A stretch of 64,000 nt of DNA from Heliocidaris erythrogramma (GCA_025617745.1 CM046873.1:25589547-25653546); one strand, 5' to 3'. Shown: positions 42,315 through 52,429, counted from the first letter of the stretch. Notes: generated by a model not told the origin, from the sequence alone. A program made the numbers and translations.

Positions 42315-42690
42315 TGGGGTAATTGTCCTAGGGGGTGGTTGTCTGGGGGGTAGTTGTCCAGGGGGGTTGTCCGGGGGTAGTTGTGCTGGGGGTAGTTGTC
42401 ATAGGGGGTAGTTGTCTGGGGGTGGTAGTCCGGGGGGGGGGGGGGTAGTTGTCCTAAAGGGTGGTTGTCCTAGGTGGTAGTTTTCCTAGAGGGTGGTTGT
42501 CCTAGGGGGTAGTTGTCTTGGGGGTGGATGTCGTAGGGGGTGGTTGTCCGGGGGTAGTTGTCCTAGGGGGTAGTTGTCTGGGGGGTAGTTATCCGGGGGG
42601 TACTTGTCCTAGGGGGGTAGTCGTCCTAGAGGGTGGTTGCCCTAGGGGGTAGTTGTCCTAGAGGGTGATTGTCCAGGGGGTAGGTGTCCG
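42315..42690 (+). repeat. Right minisatellite arm of foldback copy 2
   Basis: GGGGGTAGTTGTCC-type units with a G run at 42434-42446; ends at 'gtccggatagcgtc'. Confidence 0.9.
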
Positions 42691-43056
42691 GATAGCGTCT
42701 TTTTTTTTTGTAACCAAGCCTAGGCAGAAACCCCTTTTTGAAGACTTTGAAACAGACTACAAGTATCGGACTTGTATTTTCTAAACCCTAACCCTAACCC
42801 TAATAAGCAAAAGAAAATTTCGTAATATAATCTTCTGCCGAGGTTCGAACTCGTGGTTCCTTCACCAAGAGAGGACTGGATTATCCGATTTCGCCACACA
42901 GAACAGCTGCTCGATGCCCTTGCTCGTTTTATTATATAGCTAAAATTCGTTTTCATGAATATTCATGCCGATTAGTCTTGACGGAATAAACCGTATTAGT
43001 ATGAAAAAATGCGAAATCTGCCTAGGCTTGGTTACCAAAAAATAACACGCGTCCGG
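42690..43056 (-). mobile_element. TIR element with tRNA-like core and telomere-like repeat
   Basis: TIRs: GGTAACCAAGCCTAGGCAGA at the complement of the right end and GTAACCAAGCCTAGGCAGA on the left, with GACGCGTGTTATT at the outer right end. A tRNA-like core lies on the minus strand at about 42910-42835 (GAACCTCGGCAGA region). CTAACCCTAACCCTAACCCT-type sequence is at 42786-42804. Confidence 0.7.
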
Positions 43057-43245
43057 ATACGCATACTAGATGTGTCCCCTGAAAAGGACAGCTCTTCAAA
43101 TGCCCTCATATTCTAAAAATGACGAGATATTGCTGAAATGCTCAATAATGCGAAATTGTGTGTGCAGTCCCATATACATGATATACCAATATCTTTATGT
43201 AACGCATGTTCTTTTGAGTGAGATTGTGTCTTTTCTTATCATTTT

Positions 43246-43405
43246 GATGATTCCAAAGCCTCACAATACACATAAATTATTTTGTACACATCAACTTTTC
43301 CCAATTGGTCCGAGACAGTTTCTTTCACATTGTAATTGCATGACCAAAACTAAACTTCATCTTTAAAAAAATATGTACGTATTTGGGTCATTTGTACCAT
43401 GCCCT
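43246..43405. repeat. Conserved block, copy 2 region
   Basis: Counterpart of 8562-8720 and 10160-10300. Confidence 0.6.
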
Positions 43406-43467
43406 GCCCCTAACCAAGAACTGATCTATTGCAAACTATAAATTATAGTAGGATGAACAACTCTCGC

Positions 43468-43527
43468 CTGATATATTGACGTCTTGTGTGGCTGGAGCTG
43501 TAGTGGCTACTGAAGCGTTAGAATGTC
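43468..43527 (-). CDS. 60-bp type I Ser/Thr exon, copy 2
   Basis: Acceptor GGCAG; the donor position reads GCGAGA (GC-type). Phase 1-1; encodes HSNASVATTAPATQDVNIS. Confidence 0.5.
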
Positions 43528-46500
43528 CTGCCATTTCAGTAGCTGACATTGACGTCTTGTGTGTTTGGAGCTGTCGTTGCTATTGAAGTGAAAGAATATC
43601 CTTCCATTTAGAGAAAAAAAATATAATCTGTTAGGTATTCAATTTTACGACTGGTTTGGTATCAATTGTATTGATCAAAACTAGATTTCCTGTCCATTAT
43701 AGGAGATAGATTAGCTGATTTTCATAATTATCATCACAGTACTTTCAATATTCAGTTTGCCCCGTACACCAAATTTGCTATTGTCATTTACTACTTCATT
43801 ATTTGGCAACTTATTTTTTACCTATCAAATTCGATTGCAAGCCAGAATAATATTTATGTTAATATCACCTTTTTTTTCTTATGAAATTTCATTTCTTTTC
43901 TACAAAAATTGTTCATTTTACTTAATTATGATAAGTTCATTTCATTCATTCGAAAGGAAATATGATTAATTCCTTTTCCATCTCTTTCTATTCACCCCCC
44001 CCCCCATTTTTTTTTTCAGTTTAGCTCATCTAAATTGCTACTAATAAAAGTAAACAGCTCTGAAGAGTTTATGCTAATCTGATGTTCATTATGATTTTGG
44101 TAGAAATGTAATTTGGAAATGATATATATATTTACATTTCGTAATAACAATACATTATTATGGCAACTATGATTTTAGGTTTACAATAACCTTTAAGTGA
44201 AAAAAAATCATCCGTTGCGTTGTAAACTTGTTCGGATATAGCTGTTGAAGAGGCAGCAGTAAATAGATTTCTAGAACTGGTGACAGACGTCATGAAAAAG
44301 ATGAATAAATAAGATCAATTGGTATGGCACCAGTTGTCCTATTCAAAATCTACTTTGTCATTCAATCTCCTTAAACTTTGAGGAAAAAAAAATCAGAGAA
44401 CGAAGGCCAATTAATTTTACCTTGTGTTGAATTCCTTGGTGCTGATGGAGTATACATGACTGATTCAGTCGATCCATATCCTTTGAATAAATATTTAAAA
44501 TTGTTTTATGAGACAAATTAAATTTAAACCATGTTAACGGACCTTTCGTCATCCTTCCCAACAATATTATAATGCCAAGGGAGGAATGTAGTCTTTAGGG
44601 AATTTATCGAATTTCTACTCTCATATAATTTTCCAAACCAGTCAATAATACGGCAGATGTGATCGCCTGGCGGAATGTCTTCGGGCAGCCGTGGGTGCTG
44701 TCTGTTGAATTTCTTAGAGGCGAATCTCCTTGGAATAAGCTTCGGGATGAGCTGCACCTCTCTATCGTTGACCATCTTAACGTCACACTCTTCAAACATC
44801 GGTAGAGTATAGGTTAGATTGTTGCCATCGGAACATGAAGTACAACCTGGTTTGTAGATAGTAATGTGATGTTAATGTGTTTTTTTATGTGTGGGTTTTT
44901 TTTCTACAGGACATTGACCACGAAAGAAAGGTGACCATGCATCATGAACTCTCAGTGTGCCAAGGGATTGGCTCTCTTAAAAATTTTACCAAAATGTGAT
45001 CAATGCTTACTTCATTAACCATCTAACATTTCACAAAATATTGTGTACGAAACGTGTATGAAATTATTACCATTTCTTATGATACCAAATATTATTACTT
45101 TACCCAATTTTATGCATAAGAATTACTGAAAATTACATTTGAGTTTCTTTTTTTTTGTCCATTATTTTTTGGTTTCTCAATCGTTTACTATTGTTAAATG
45201 TTGAAATAAGGCAATATCTTTGAAAAATCTGCAATTTTCTCTAAAAATGTCTATGGTAGCATATAATTATTATCATATATTTAGAATGCTTGATTTATGC
45301 TCAAAATTTTGATATACATTGACCACCATATACCTTTCCTGTGGTCGAGCAATTGGTGAATGAAATGACAAGTCTATCTGTCACATATATGTGACATCGC
45401 CACTGAAAGAGTTAAGAGTTGTTCAAATAATGTATTCATTTATATATAATCCACATCACGAACCTAATCAATATTACTGTATTTGATTTTGAAGATTTAG
45501 ATGATAGTTGAATTGATCGACAGCATTTATTGATTATAATTGATTTACAGAGGAGGAGCACCTGACACTAAACTGAAATCAATTAGAATAGCATGGCATT
45601 TTCAATGTAACATGTTGCACTGGACGTTAAAAAAAAAGAACCCCAACTTTGAAAATTTCCTGTAAATATACTATATATCCAACGACATTAATTTCATATC
45701 GTATGAAAGAGTAATTAATTTGCTTTCCAGTGGTAACTTGTTTAGGTTTGCTCCGTCGCGCATCAATAAACGTCATTGTTAAAACAATTTTGTGCACAAT
45801 TCTAGTTGGCTCACTTTCTTGTAAAACAGAAGCATGGTTTGGGTTGAATGGTTTTGTTAACTAGCTTGGTTGCTCTTCATGGCCATTCGTTAGTAAGCAA
45901 ATCTCATGAAGATAACATTTTACGCCTTAACAAAGTCAGAGTCTTATGAAGTTCACAAAGCATAGAACGAGTTGTTAGTCATAAACTTTGACCAAGAAGA
46001 AGTGAGATCTTCAGGGAGCACATTTTGCATTGCTTTATGAAAATGCAATCCTTCTGGTTTGCAGTGGTTCTGCAACCTTGATAAAATTCACCGAGAAAAT
46101 TCCTATCTGAAAAAAAAATATTACAAAGCGAAAATCCTGAATCATAGGTGAATAACATTTCATTATTTATAAATCGGAAAAAGAAAATCATCCGCAATGA
46201 GAATTAAAGCACTCATGCCAGTTTACAAAAGGCATCTCCTTAACATCATACCTATTGTTTTTTACAAGAAACTGAACCAACTAGATTTTTGCTCACAATT
46301 TTGAAGACAATTGTATTCAGTGATTTATGACCCTGGAAACCTAAACAAGTTACTATTGGAAAGAATACGAATTACTCTTTCATATGATATGGTCAGTAAA
46401 TATATAGTTCACATACGGCAATTTGTCAAATTTTGGCTTCCTGTTTTTTAAACTCCCAGTACATCAATTAGAAATTGAGGTTCACCTGCACTCACTCCGA

Positions 46501-47087
46501 GGCATGACAGCGCAGCTGCGATGAAAAACGCCAAGTTGCTAATTAATAACTATATATAATTTAATGAAACAAGTAAACAAAAGGTAATAGTCGATTAGAC
46601 GAGTACTGTTAATCATACTAAATGCTTACATATTTCAGCAAACATTATGACATAAGGTAAACTGTACTATACTGTATGTGTCCCGACTCGAGTAGCACAG
46701 TGTCCATTAGCCATTAACATGTTTACTGATTTGCGGATGGATATTTATAAGCAGCGAACATTGGCATGTATAAAAAGCAAACGAATACTTCAGATTTTGT
46801 CTCCTACACGGATATATCAAATAAAAGTAAGTTTTATAAAGAATCTTAATAATCATGATATTTAATTATCATCATAATCGTCATCATTATCATCATCAGA
46901 TCATCTTGTATTGTCTTCGTCATTCTCCTCTTCGTCATCCACATTACAATCATGGTCATTACGATCTTCGCCTTAGTTTATCTTCCCCTAGTAAGAAATT
47001 ATAGACATGATAGAGGAGGGGATGTAATCTTAGATTTTCAACAACCTAGTTTCAAAACGCGTAACCTCAGAAAATGAAACTTACCAT
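43468..47087 (-). CDS. Secreted Cys-domain protein, copy 2
   Basis: Paralogue of copy 1. ATG at 47085-47087 ends exon 1. Exon 2 at 46486-46549 gives a strong signal peptide, MLLISNLAFFIAAALSCLG then VSA. Exon 3 at 44643-44846 encodes the Cys-rich domain, with one cysteine replaced (KKF instead of KKC). The donor that follows exon 3 in the other copies is AC here, so translation would run on for 38 residues to a stop at 44524-44526. Short exons at 44421-44480, 43541-43600 and 43468-43527 remain downstream but would be reached only by another splice. No EGF exon was seen. It is either a short secreted protein or a decaying copy. The intron 2 insertion at 45617-46462 lies 24 bp from exon 2. Confidence 0.55.
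43541..43600 (-). pseudogene. Type I Ser/Thr exon, donor lost
   Basis: Encodes YSFTSIATTAPNTQDVNVS in phase 1, but the sequence after it (TACTGA on the minus strand) is no donor. Tandem duplicate of 43468-43527. Confidence 0.45.
44421..44480 (-). CDS. 60-bp type II Ser/Thr exon, copy 2
   Basis: Acceptor TTCAAAG, donor GTAAAA, phase 1-1; encodes YGSTESVMYTPSAPRNSTQ. Counterpart of 13432 and 13669. Confidence 0.5.
44524..44846 (-). CDS. Cys-rich domain exon, copy 2, read-through
   Basis: Acceptor AAACCAG at 44847-44853. The domain reads CTSCSDGNNLTYTLPMFEEC, DVKMVNDREVQLIPKLIPRR, ends HICRII at 44643, then runs on DWFGKLYESRNSINSL to NMV and a stop. Confidence 0.6.
44950..45610. other. Intron 2 of copy 2, no gene
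   Basis: AT-rich; a small palindrome GTCACATATATGTGAC lies at about 45380-45395. Confidence 0.4.
45617..46462. mobile_element. 0.85-kb long-TIR element in intron 2 of copy 2
   Basis: Inverted ends of about 130 bp: outer GCACTGGACGTTAAAAAA versus complement GTACTGGGAGTTTAAAAAAC. The inner arms share ATGAAAGAGTAATT and GTAACTTGTTTAGGTTT. Absent from intron 2 of copies 1 and 3. The small ORF inside shows no transposase motif. Confidence 0.7.
46486..46549 (-). CDS. Signal-peptide exon, copy 2
   Basis: 64 bp, acceptor ATATATAG, donor GTGAAC. After the exon 1 ATG it reads LLISNLAFFIAAALSCLGVS then A, a textbook signal peptide with a likely cleavage after VSA. Confidence 0.7.
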
Positions 47088-47135
47088 TTTCTTCACTAAA
47101 TTCCAGGAAACGGGAACAAACAGATCGATGTCCAA
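47085..47135 (-). CDS. Exon 1 (5'UTR plus ATG), copy 2
   Basis: Ends GAATTTAGTGAAGAAAATG with donor GTAAGTTTCA. Upstream bases GGACATCGATCTGTTTG match copies 1 and 3. 5' limit unknown. Confidence 0.65.
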
Positions 47136-47894
47136 ACAAGTAAGGAAGCTATAAGTTATACCATTAATGTCCTCTCGGATTTCAAGTCTTTCACAAGTTA
47201 TGCCTTTTCAGTCTTGAATTGGTGTTAGTCATTGGATAGCAAACTCTCTGTTTCGAGTATTCGTTAAATGACTCATGGATCATTCATGAAGCCAAATTGT
47301 GCTTGGATTCCTTCAGCTCAAATACGTTGAATCTATCAAGTCTGCAAAATCACAAGATCATTGTGCCCTAAACCTTACTTTGATAATTAGCATCAAATGA
47401 TTCAATCTGTGATTGGTTTCAATAGTTTCTTAGCCGGCTACGAAAAAAGTTCATGCCGTTAATGAAGAGCTCTTATGGTTTAGTCCGTTGTGAGCCAATT
47501 TCTAACAGAAACAACCATTCCATAACGCTAAATCAAGTATTTCCCCTCGCTAACTAGTAACTACACATCTCTTAAAAATCGTCCTTTACATAAACTTGAT
47601 ACTGATGAGATCTGGCATTTCCAACTGGATGAATATTTCGAGTCCCTCATTAGAAGCGTAATGTCTACTCGAATATCCGAGAAGAAAGTGTTTGAAATTA
47701 TATTATAACCATGTGATTATCTTAAATCGGTTAAATTAGTTGACCAATCAAAAACCAAGAAACATGACATAGATCACGCATGCGCAACTATTCCCATGGT
47801 TTACACGTAACTCTAGAGATGCAGTCCATTTATTATCCTTTACTATCCACCCCTACCCAAGCACTCATACCCAAGCACGCATACACCCCCACGA

Positions 47895-47958
47895 GCACAC
47901 ACACACACACACACACATCATCACACTCACACACACACACACCCTCTCACACACACAT
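47895..47958. repeat. (CA)n microsatellite
   Basis: Imperfect CA run with CTC interruptions. Confidence 0.95.
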
Positions 47959-48150
47959 TGATTTGTGGGGAACTGTATTGTTTTTTCCTATTGTATTTTG
48001 TACCCCTAAGGCACTTCTCCTTTTGTATTTTGTACCCCACAAGCATGACGGAATAAAAGGCCACCATTGTGCTCTTTTGTTCTCTGTACCCCACAACTGA
48101 ATCTATGTAAGCCCACACACACCCACACCTGCACACACAAAGTGTCTCTA

Positions 48151-48193
48151 TATACAGTATATATATATCTCTCTCTCTCTCTCTCTCTCTTTG
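48151..48193. repeat. (TA)n(CT)n microsatellite
   Basis: Adjacent TA and CT runs. Confidence 0.95.
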
Positions 48194-48923
48194 TCTCTGT
48201 CAGAAGCATTTCTGACTTTTCTTTCTCTTTTCGGACTAGAAAACGAAGGGTGCAAACAATGAAAGTGAATTGATAGAACTTTAACGCAGATATGAATGAC
48301 TTTTTAAGCGGGGTTGCTGGCAGAACCCCCCCCCCCCCCCTCAAAAAAAAAAATAAGTATAAATAAAAATAAAATATTTGAGAGCATTCTCTATACAGTG
48401 TGTCCCAGAAATAACGAAACCTAGACTTATCGATGTTTAATCATATCTTAATCACAATTATGATTAATTAATGACATATATTTGTAAACCTTGGATCCTC
48501 TTCTTTCATAAGATGCTACTCATATGATATATACTTCACGCATGAGTGAATAAAGACAATATGAAGCAGGGCTACCAAAACGGTCGTTTGGCCGTTGATA
48601 TCTGAAATTCAAAGAGATAATCAGATTTCTAGAAAGTTCATTTTCTGCCCTTTCATATGACACCTTAATCGGGAAAATTAGCCAGTGATGACATATAGCT
48701 CTGTTGGTGAAAATCGATGATTGCATTTCCATGATTTATTACAGGCTCCCAGATCGTCCCCATTCTGTTACCAGAAATACTAGTTGCTCTGCTATTAACT
48801 GGATTGTCATGTAGGTTAATAAAATCACCACTCCATTTTGTTGAAGATCGGCCAAGCATGAAGTTTTTTGTCTTGTTTGTTTATTGCTAGGACAGACAGC
48901 CACTGCAAACGGATTCGTTTAAT

Positions 48924-49512
48924 ATAAACCCCTCAAAAAAAGTTCTGTAATTCAAGTTTAAGCATTTATATCTCTCTAGTAACTGTATGATCATCAACAA
49001 GTTTGATATCATTGTAAAGCTTGTTTATTCACCTTCACAATGATACCACATTTGTATTGATTATGTGTGTGTGTAATTGGGTTTTTACAGACGTGTATCA
49101 ATCAGATATGATTATTTACGTCTGGGACCGACCTTTAACGTCACCATCCGAAAGACGTGACTCAGTCTCGAACCTGGGTCCGCTGAATCAGTTTGTAACT
49201 TCCACTGGTAGCTGGATTACAGGCGCACGCCACAACGCCCAGTTTATGTAATCACGAAATGTGCAGTGCACCTAAATATAGGGCAAAATCAAAAGTGAAA
49301 AGTTGCAGAATGCATTGTTATTGTTCACACTGAGTTCTTAACTGGAATGAAAGGTTTTGTTTCTTTGTTTTTGTTCCTTTTGGTTTGTTTAATTTTGTAT
49401 TAGGTGTGCATGTTTCTGCTGTAATCCCTTGTTTGGTGGACAAATATTGTTTTCAGTGATTTTGAAGTGGAATTATTCTTTTGTTTTAAGATGGAATGTG
49501 TTTTAATCGGTA
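48924..49512 (-). mobile_element. Tc1-like element end, truncated
   Basis: The reverse complement of 63510-63912, the 3' end of the Tc1 element at 61.8 kb (TATAAACCCCTCAAAAAAAG end, TTGCAGAATGCATTGTTATT). No transposase remains. A SINE is inserted at 49064-49240. Confidence 0.8.
49064..49240 (-). mobile_element. 7SL-like (Alu-domain-like) SINE
   Basis: Minus strand. The head CTGGGCGTTGTGGCGTGCGC then CTGTAATCCAGCTACC resembles the 5' Alu domain of 7SL RNA (GGGCG-GTGGCGCG-CCTGTARTCCCAGCTACT). It is followed by GGACCCAGGTTCGAGACTGA with a B-box-like GTTCGAGAC. The body GTCTTTCGGATGGTGACGTT and GGTCGGTCCC is of a type common in invertebrate SINEs. The tail is (AC)n. The matching Tc1 end at 63.7 kb gives the empty site, with a duplication of about TTATG. 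Confidence 0.6.
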
Positions 49513-49762
49513 ACACCACATTTGCTCCGCCGATATGTGCTCCGCCGACAATTGCTCCGAAAAATGCGACAATTGCTCCGCGACAAATGCTCCGAGACAA
49601 TTGCTTCGGCGGCGTTTGCTCCGCCGACAATTGCTCCGGCGATAATTGCTCCACAGACATTTGCTCCGCCGACAATTGCTCCAGCGACATTTGCTCCGAA
49701 GATACGACAATTGCTCCGCCGGCAATTGCTCCGCGATAATTGCTCCGCGGACAATTGCTCTT
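49513..49762 (+). repeat. ATTGCTCCG minisatellite
   Basis: About 12-15 degenerate units of roughly 15-21 bp (GACAATTGCTCCGCC). Several frames stay open on both strands because the unit lacks stops (for example TIAPATFAPK on plus, GGANVCGAIIAGAIVGG on minus); repeat-driven, not evidence of a gene. Confidence 0.9.
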
Positions 49763-50450
49763 AGGAATAGGAGCGGAGTAGCTGCATGAGGCTGCATCTC
49801 TTCTCCAGCCAACACCTGCAGAGGGGCCTGTGCCGTCGGTGGTGCCTACTCCCGGAATGTCGGGTGAGTGTACTTCTCAATCTTGGCCTGTAGTTTGCGC
49901 TGATAGGGACATGGTTCATTTGAGTACGGGTCCCGACATAGTTCAGCAAGTGCTGCATAGTGCTCCTCTATTGTGTGCTACGCCTCGGGAGGCGCTGGGG
50001 TCTACTATCAGCCACGCTTTGCAGGAGAAGATCTGAAGAGCGAATTCGTAGAATTGGGTGCGTTATTGAGTTAAGAATGCCCCCGTTTCGGAAAGTAATA
50101 CTCCCATGGCGTTACTATTGGCTTTATTTATCGGGGTCTACTTTGCAGTTGCAATCCCATCGACAGGTACCGCGCATAACCTCGATAGAGCAATGGACAG
50201 GTGCCTTTTTAGTTTATGCGTTGGTTTTCGTGGCGAAACACTTGGCTGGCGCGTCGGAGATGTTCAAATACATGGACATTGTCCGTACCGCGGCCCGGCT
50301 CGGCGGCTACGGCTGGCGCACTTACGATGTGCAGTTTCGGCCAAGGCAGGAGAGGGAACCCACGCGATCATGGGCCATCGTGGCCTTTTGACGGGGCCCT
50401 CGTGGCTTGGCTGTTTTTTCTCGGCAAGTGAGCTAGTGTTGGCTGTATAG
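49763..50450 (+). pseudogene. DIRS/Ngaro-like gag ORF remnant
   Basis: GC-richer than its surroundings. The frame with PREALGSTISHALQEKI is followed, after one missing base, by KSEFVELGALLS. A second frame gives ITSIEQWTGAFLVYALVFVA, then EMFKYMDIVRTAARLGGYGW, RTYDVQFRPRQ. This order matches the gag-like ORF of tyrosine-recombinase retrotransposons (DIRS/Ngaro). At least two frameshifts. The downstream stretch to about 50990 is still GC-rich and may hold more of this ORF. Confidence 0.65.
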
Positions 50451-50990
50451 CAAGACTGGCCGCCCGGCCCGGTGAGTGCGCGATCGGGCGGCGTGGGTCC
50501 GAGGGCCTTTTGGAACCTGGCCTGTATTTCTTATGTTATCCTATGTTCCTAGCGAGGATCTGCTACCTTATAGGTAGGAGCCGATCAGCGGGCGTATCTT
50601 CGCATGGCGTCAGCATGCATCTGGTGTGCGGGTTCGCCTTCATCTCGAGCTAGCGCTGCCCGTGCAGGCTACTAGTGCATCAGTCGTGGAGAGTGGGCCC
50701 CGCGGATACCGTGGTGATTGGTCCATAATCCGCGGTGGGCGTGTTGGCATGCGGGTATCGGCTCGTGAATGATTCATGTCGGACGATGGAAACCCTGGTT
50801 CCGGTGGGCCTCGCGGCTGGGGTCACTCGGTCGCGCGTTCGCCCGGGCCGTGTTGATTCTTTTCGTCGCCGGCTGGTCTCATCTCAGGCACAGCATGACG
50901 AGGAGGGTTGCCGGGTCGCGGGGCCTTGTCGGAGGGCTAGGGCCATCGTTGATAGCGAGCTGTGGCTCGTGACAGCTGCGGCCTAAGCAT
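50450..50990 (+). other. GC-rich continuation, unassigned
   Basis: Open frame near 50735-50986 ends ARAIVDSELWLVTAAA. Composition matches the gag region, but I see no family motif that I can name. Confidence 0.3.
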
Positions 50991-50999
50991 GGCGTGAAT

Positions 51000-51690
51000 T
51001 TTCATTAATTCCGTACTCATTTACATATGTTTCACGCATTGTCGATGAATATTGTATATAATGTCGATGAGCAGCATTTTGTGTTAATAATGTATGTACT
51101 TATTCTACTAGGAAGGAATCGTATATGCATTTTCTAATCATATATTCCAGTTTTTGGTGAAACAAAGGCAGGGATATGTCTGTTCGACTATTAAAGGCGT
51201 TGGCTAACATTGTTAGGAATTTAAAAATATCTCATTCTGTTACTTGCAATTTGTATGAAATGTGACTTATAGTTTTAAAATATGGCTATGAGAGTCTCAA
51301 GTCATAATACCTTTGGGAAGTATTTTAAAACGGTGAAAATCTAAGTCAATGTTTGGAAAGAAAATCTATCATTTTAACGGTCGGTTCTTGGAGTTTGAAT
51401 TTATATTGAATAGCTATTTATGCAATTTTCGTAGCGTGCGAATAATACATGTTTCATCTTGGTTTGAGAATTTTTTTTTTTTAAATCAACTGCTCACAAA
51501 GGTAGCCAATGCCTTTGGCTTTCAATGACCTTCCATGTTCATTGTTATCACAAGTATTATCATTTATGCACAAAATTCTTTGGTTAATGGTCTTTATAGT
51601 AATATTTGACATGAGTTTAGAGGGTTCCTACATGGGACTCATAGCTGTGAACAATTGGCTGCCGGAAGATTTCTTTGTGTTTCTGTTGCA
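51000..51690. other. AT-rich stretch between gag and SGNH, no gene
   Basis: Possibly an intron: it ends in TTTGTGTTTCTGTTGCAG just before the SGNH frame. Confidence 0.4.
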
Positions 51691-51691
51691 G

Positions 51692-52263
51692 GTTGCCAGC
51701 CATGCTCAATCCTGCTGGTGGAGGATTCCATGGTTCAATGGGTAGCCAACCATGCAAGTCGTACCGGGAAGCTAGATTTTGGGCTATCAGCTTCCGTCAT
51801 GTGGAGGGGAAGCAGGGGGCTTCACTTGGGTCAGCTCGTGGATTACGTCCGACAAGTTCTCCCCTCCGTTCCTGAGTTCCACCTGTCCCACATTTTAGTG
51901 CACGTGGGGACGAATGACGTGGGTCGAGCCAGAAAGAACGAATTGTTTTTGCTCCTGGACGCAACGCTTGGTAGGCTGCATGAGCTCCTTCCCAATGCAC
52001 GACTCAGTTGGTCCAATATCTTGCCTCGCAGGAAATACAGCCAGTTTAGTGACGGCGAACAGCCGAAGATTGACCGTACGCGCCTCGCTTTGAACAAGCA
52101 TACCAGGTCCATATGCCGCAGGATCGGGGGCTGTTTCGTGGATCACCCGGACATCAGGTATGAGCGGGTGGTGCTGTTTCGCAGCGACGGAATCCACTTG
52201 TCTCCAGCTGGTAATGAACTATTCCTGCGCAGTCTTTCTTCAGGTCTGGCACATATTGCGTAG
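51692..52263 (+). CDS. SGNH hydrolase-like ORF of retroelement origin
   Basis: About 190 residues open from an acceptor-like site to a stop. Block I reads ILLVEDSMVQWV (Ser kept, the usual Gly of GDS is Glu). Block III reads HILVHVGTNDVG with G-x-N-D. Block V reads SDGIHLSPAGNELF with D-x-x-H. SGNH hydrolases cleave esters; Ngaro-like retroelements carry one of unknown role. No RT, RNase H or tyrosine recombinase is seen nearby, so this is either a deleted element or a retained gene. The intact frame of about 570 bases is notable. Confidence 0.75.
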
Positions 52264-52429
52264 CCTCCATTAGTGTTGATAAATTTCATCTACATTCTTC
52301 GCTCTAACATTGGCATAGTTCATTTCATTGATTCCTAGTGCCGGACATGCTCGCAAGTGCATTTGTAGCCTGTCTGTCAGGTCCCAAAGAAAAACCAGGA
52401 AAGTACATGCATCTATAAGGAATACTGTA

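Larger units (their letters stand above)
40846..42690. mobile_element. Foldback element, copy 2 (shorter)
   Basis: The left part (40855-41000) matches 2905-3030, including the AGACTCTTTCACCAGAGCAC segment and a short CAACTACCC arm. The interior at 41020-41830 matches 3240-5120. The right GGGGGTAGTTGTCC arm is 41835-42690. It carries the same 434-bp TIR element at the same relative place as copy 1, so that insertion predates the duplication or was copied with it. Confidence 0.7.
47140..48900. other. Upstream region of copy 2, no gene seen
   Basis: Presumed promoter side. A short inverted repeat around TGTGGGG/CCCCACA (about 47962-48104) and a mariner-type end-like sequence CAGTGTGTCCCAGAAATAA at 48397 hint at small elements; no partner end was found for the latter. 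C run at about 48328-48340. Confidence 0.35.

Noticed and set aside
42782-42806. Chromosome end or true telomere
   Set aside because: Only three to four units, with normal sequence on both sides and inside a TIR element.
49021-49240. Human Alu contamination
   Set aside because: Only the head resembles Alu/7SL; the body, AC tail and insertion into a local Tc1 copy with a matching empty site show that it belongs to this genome.
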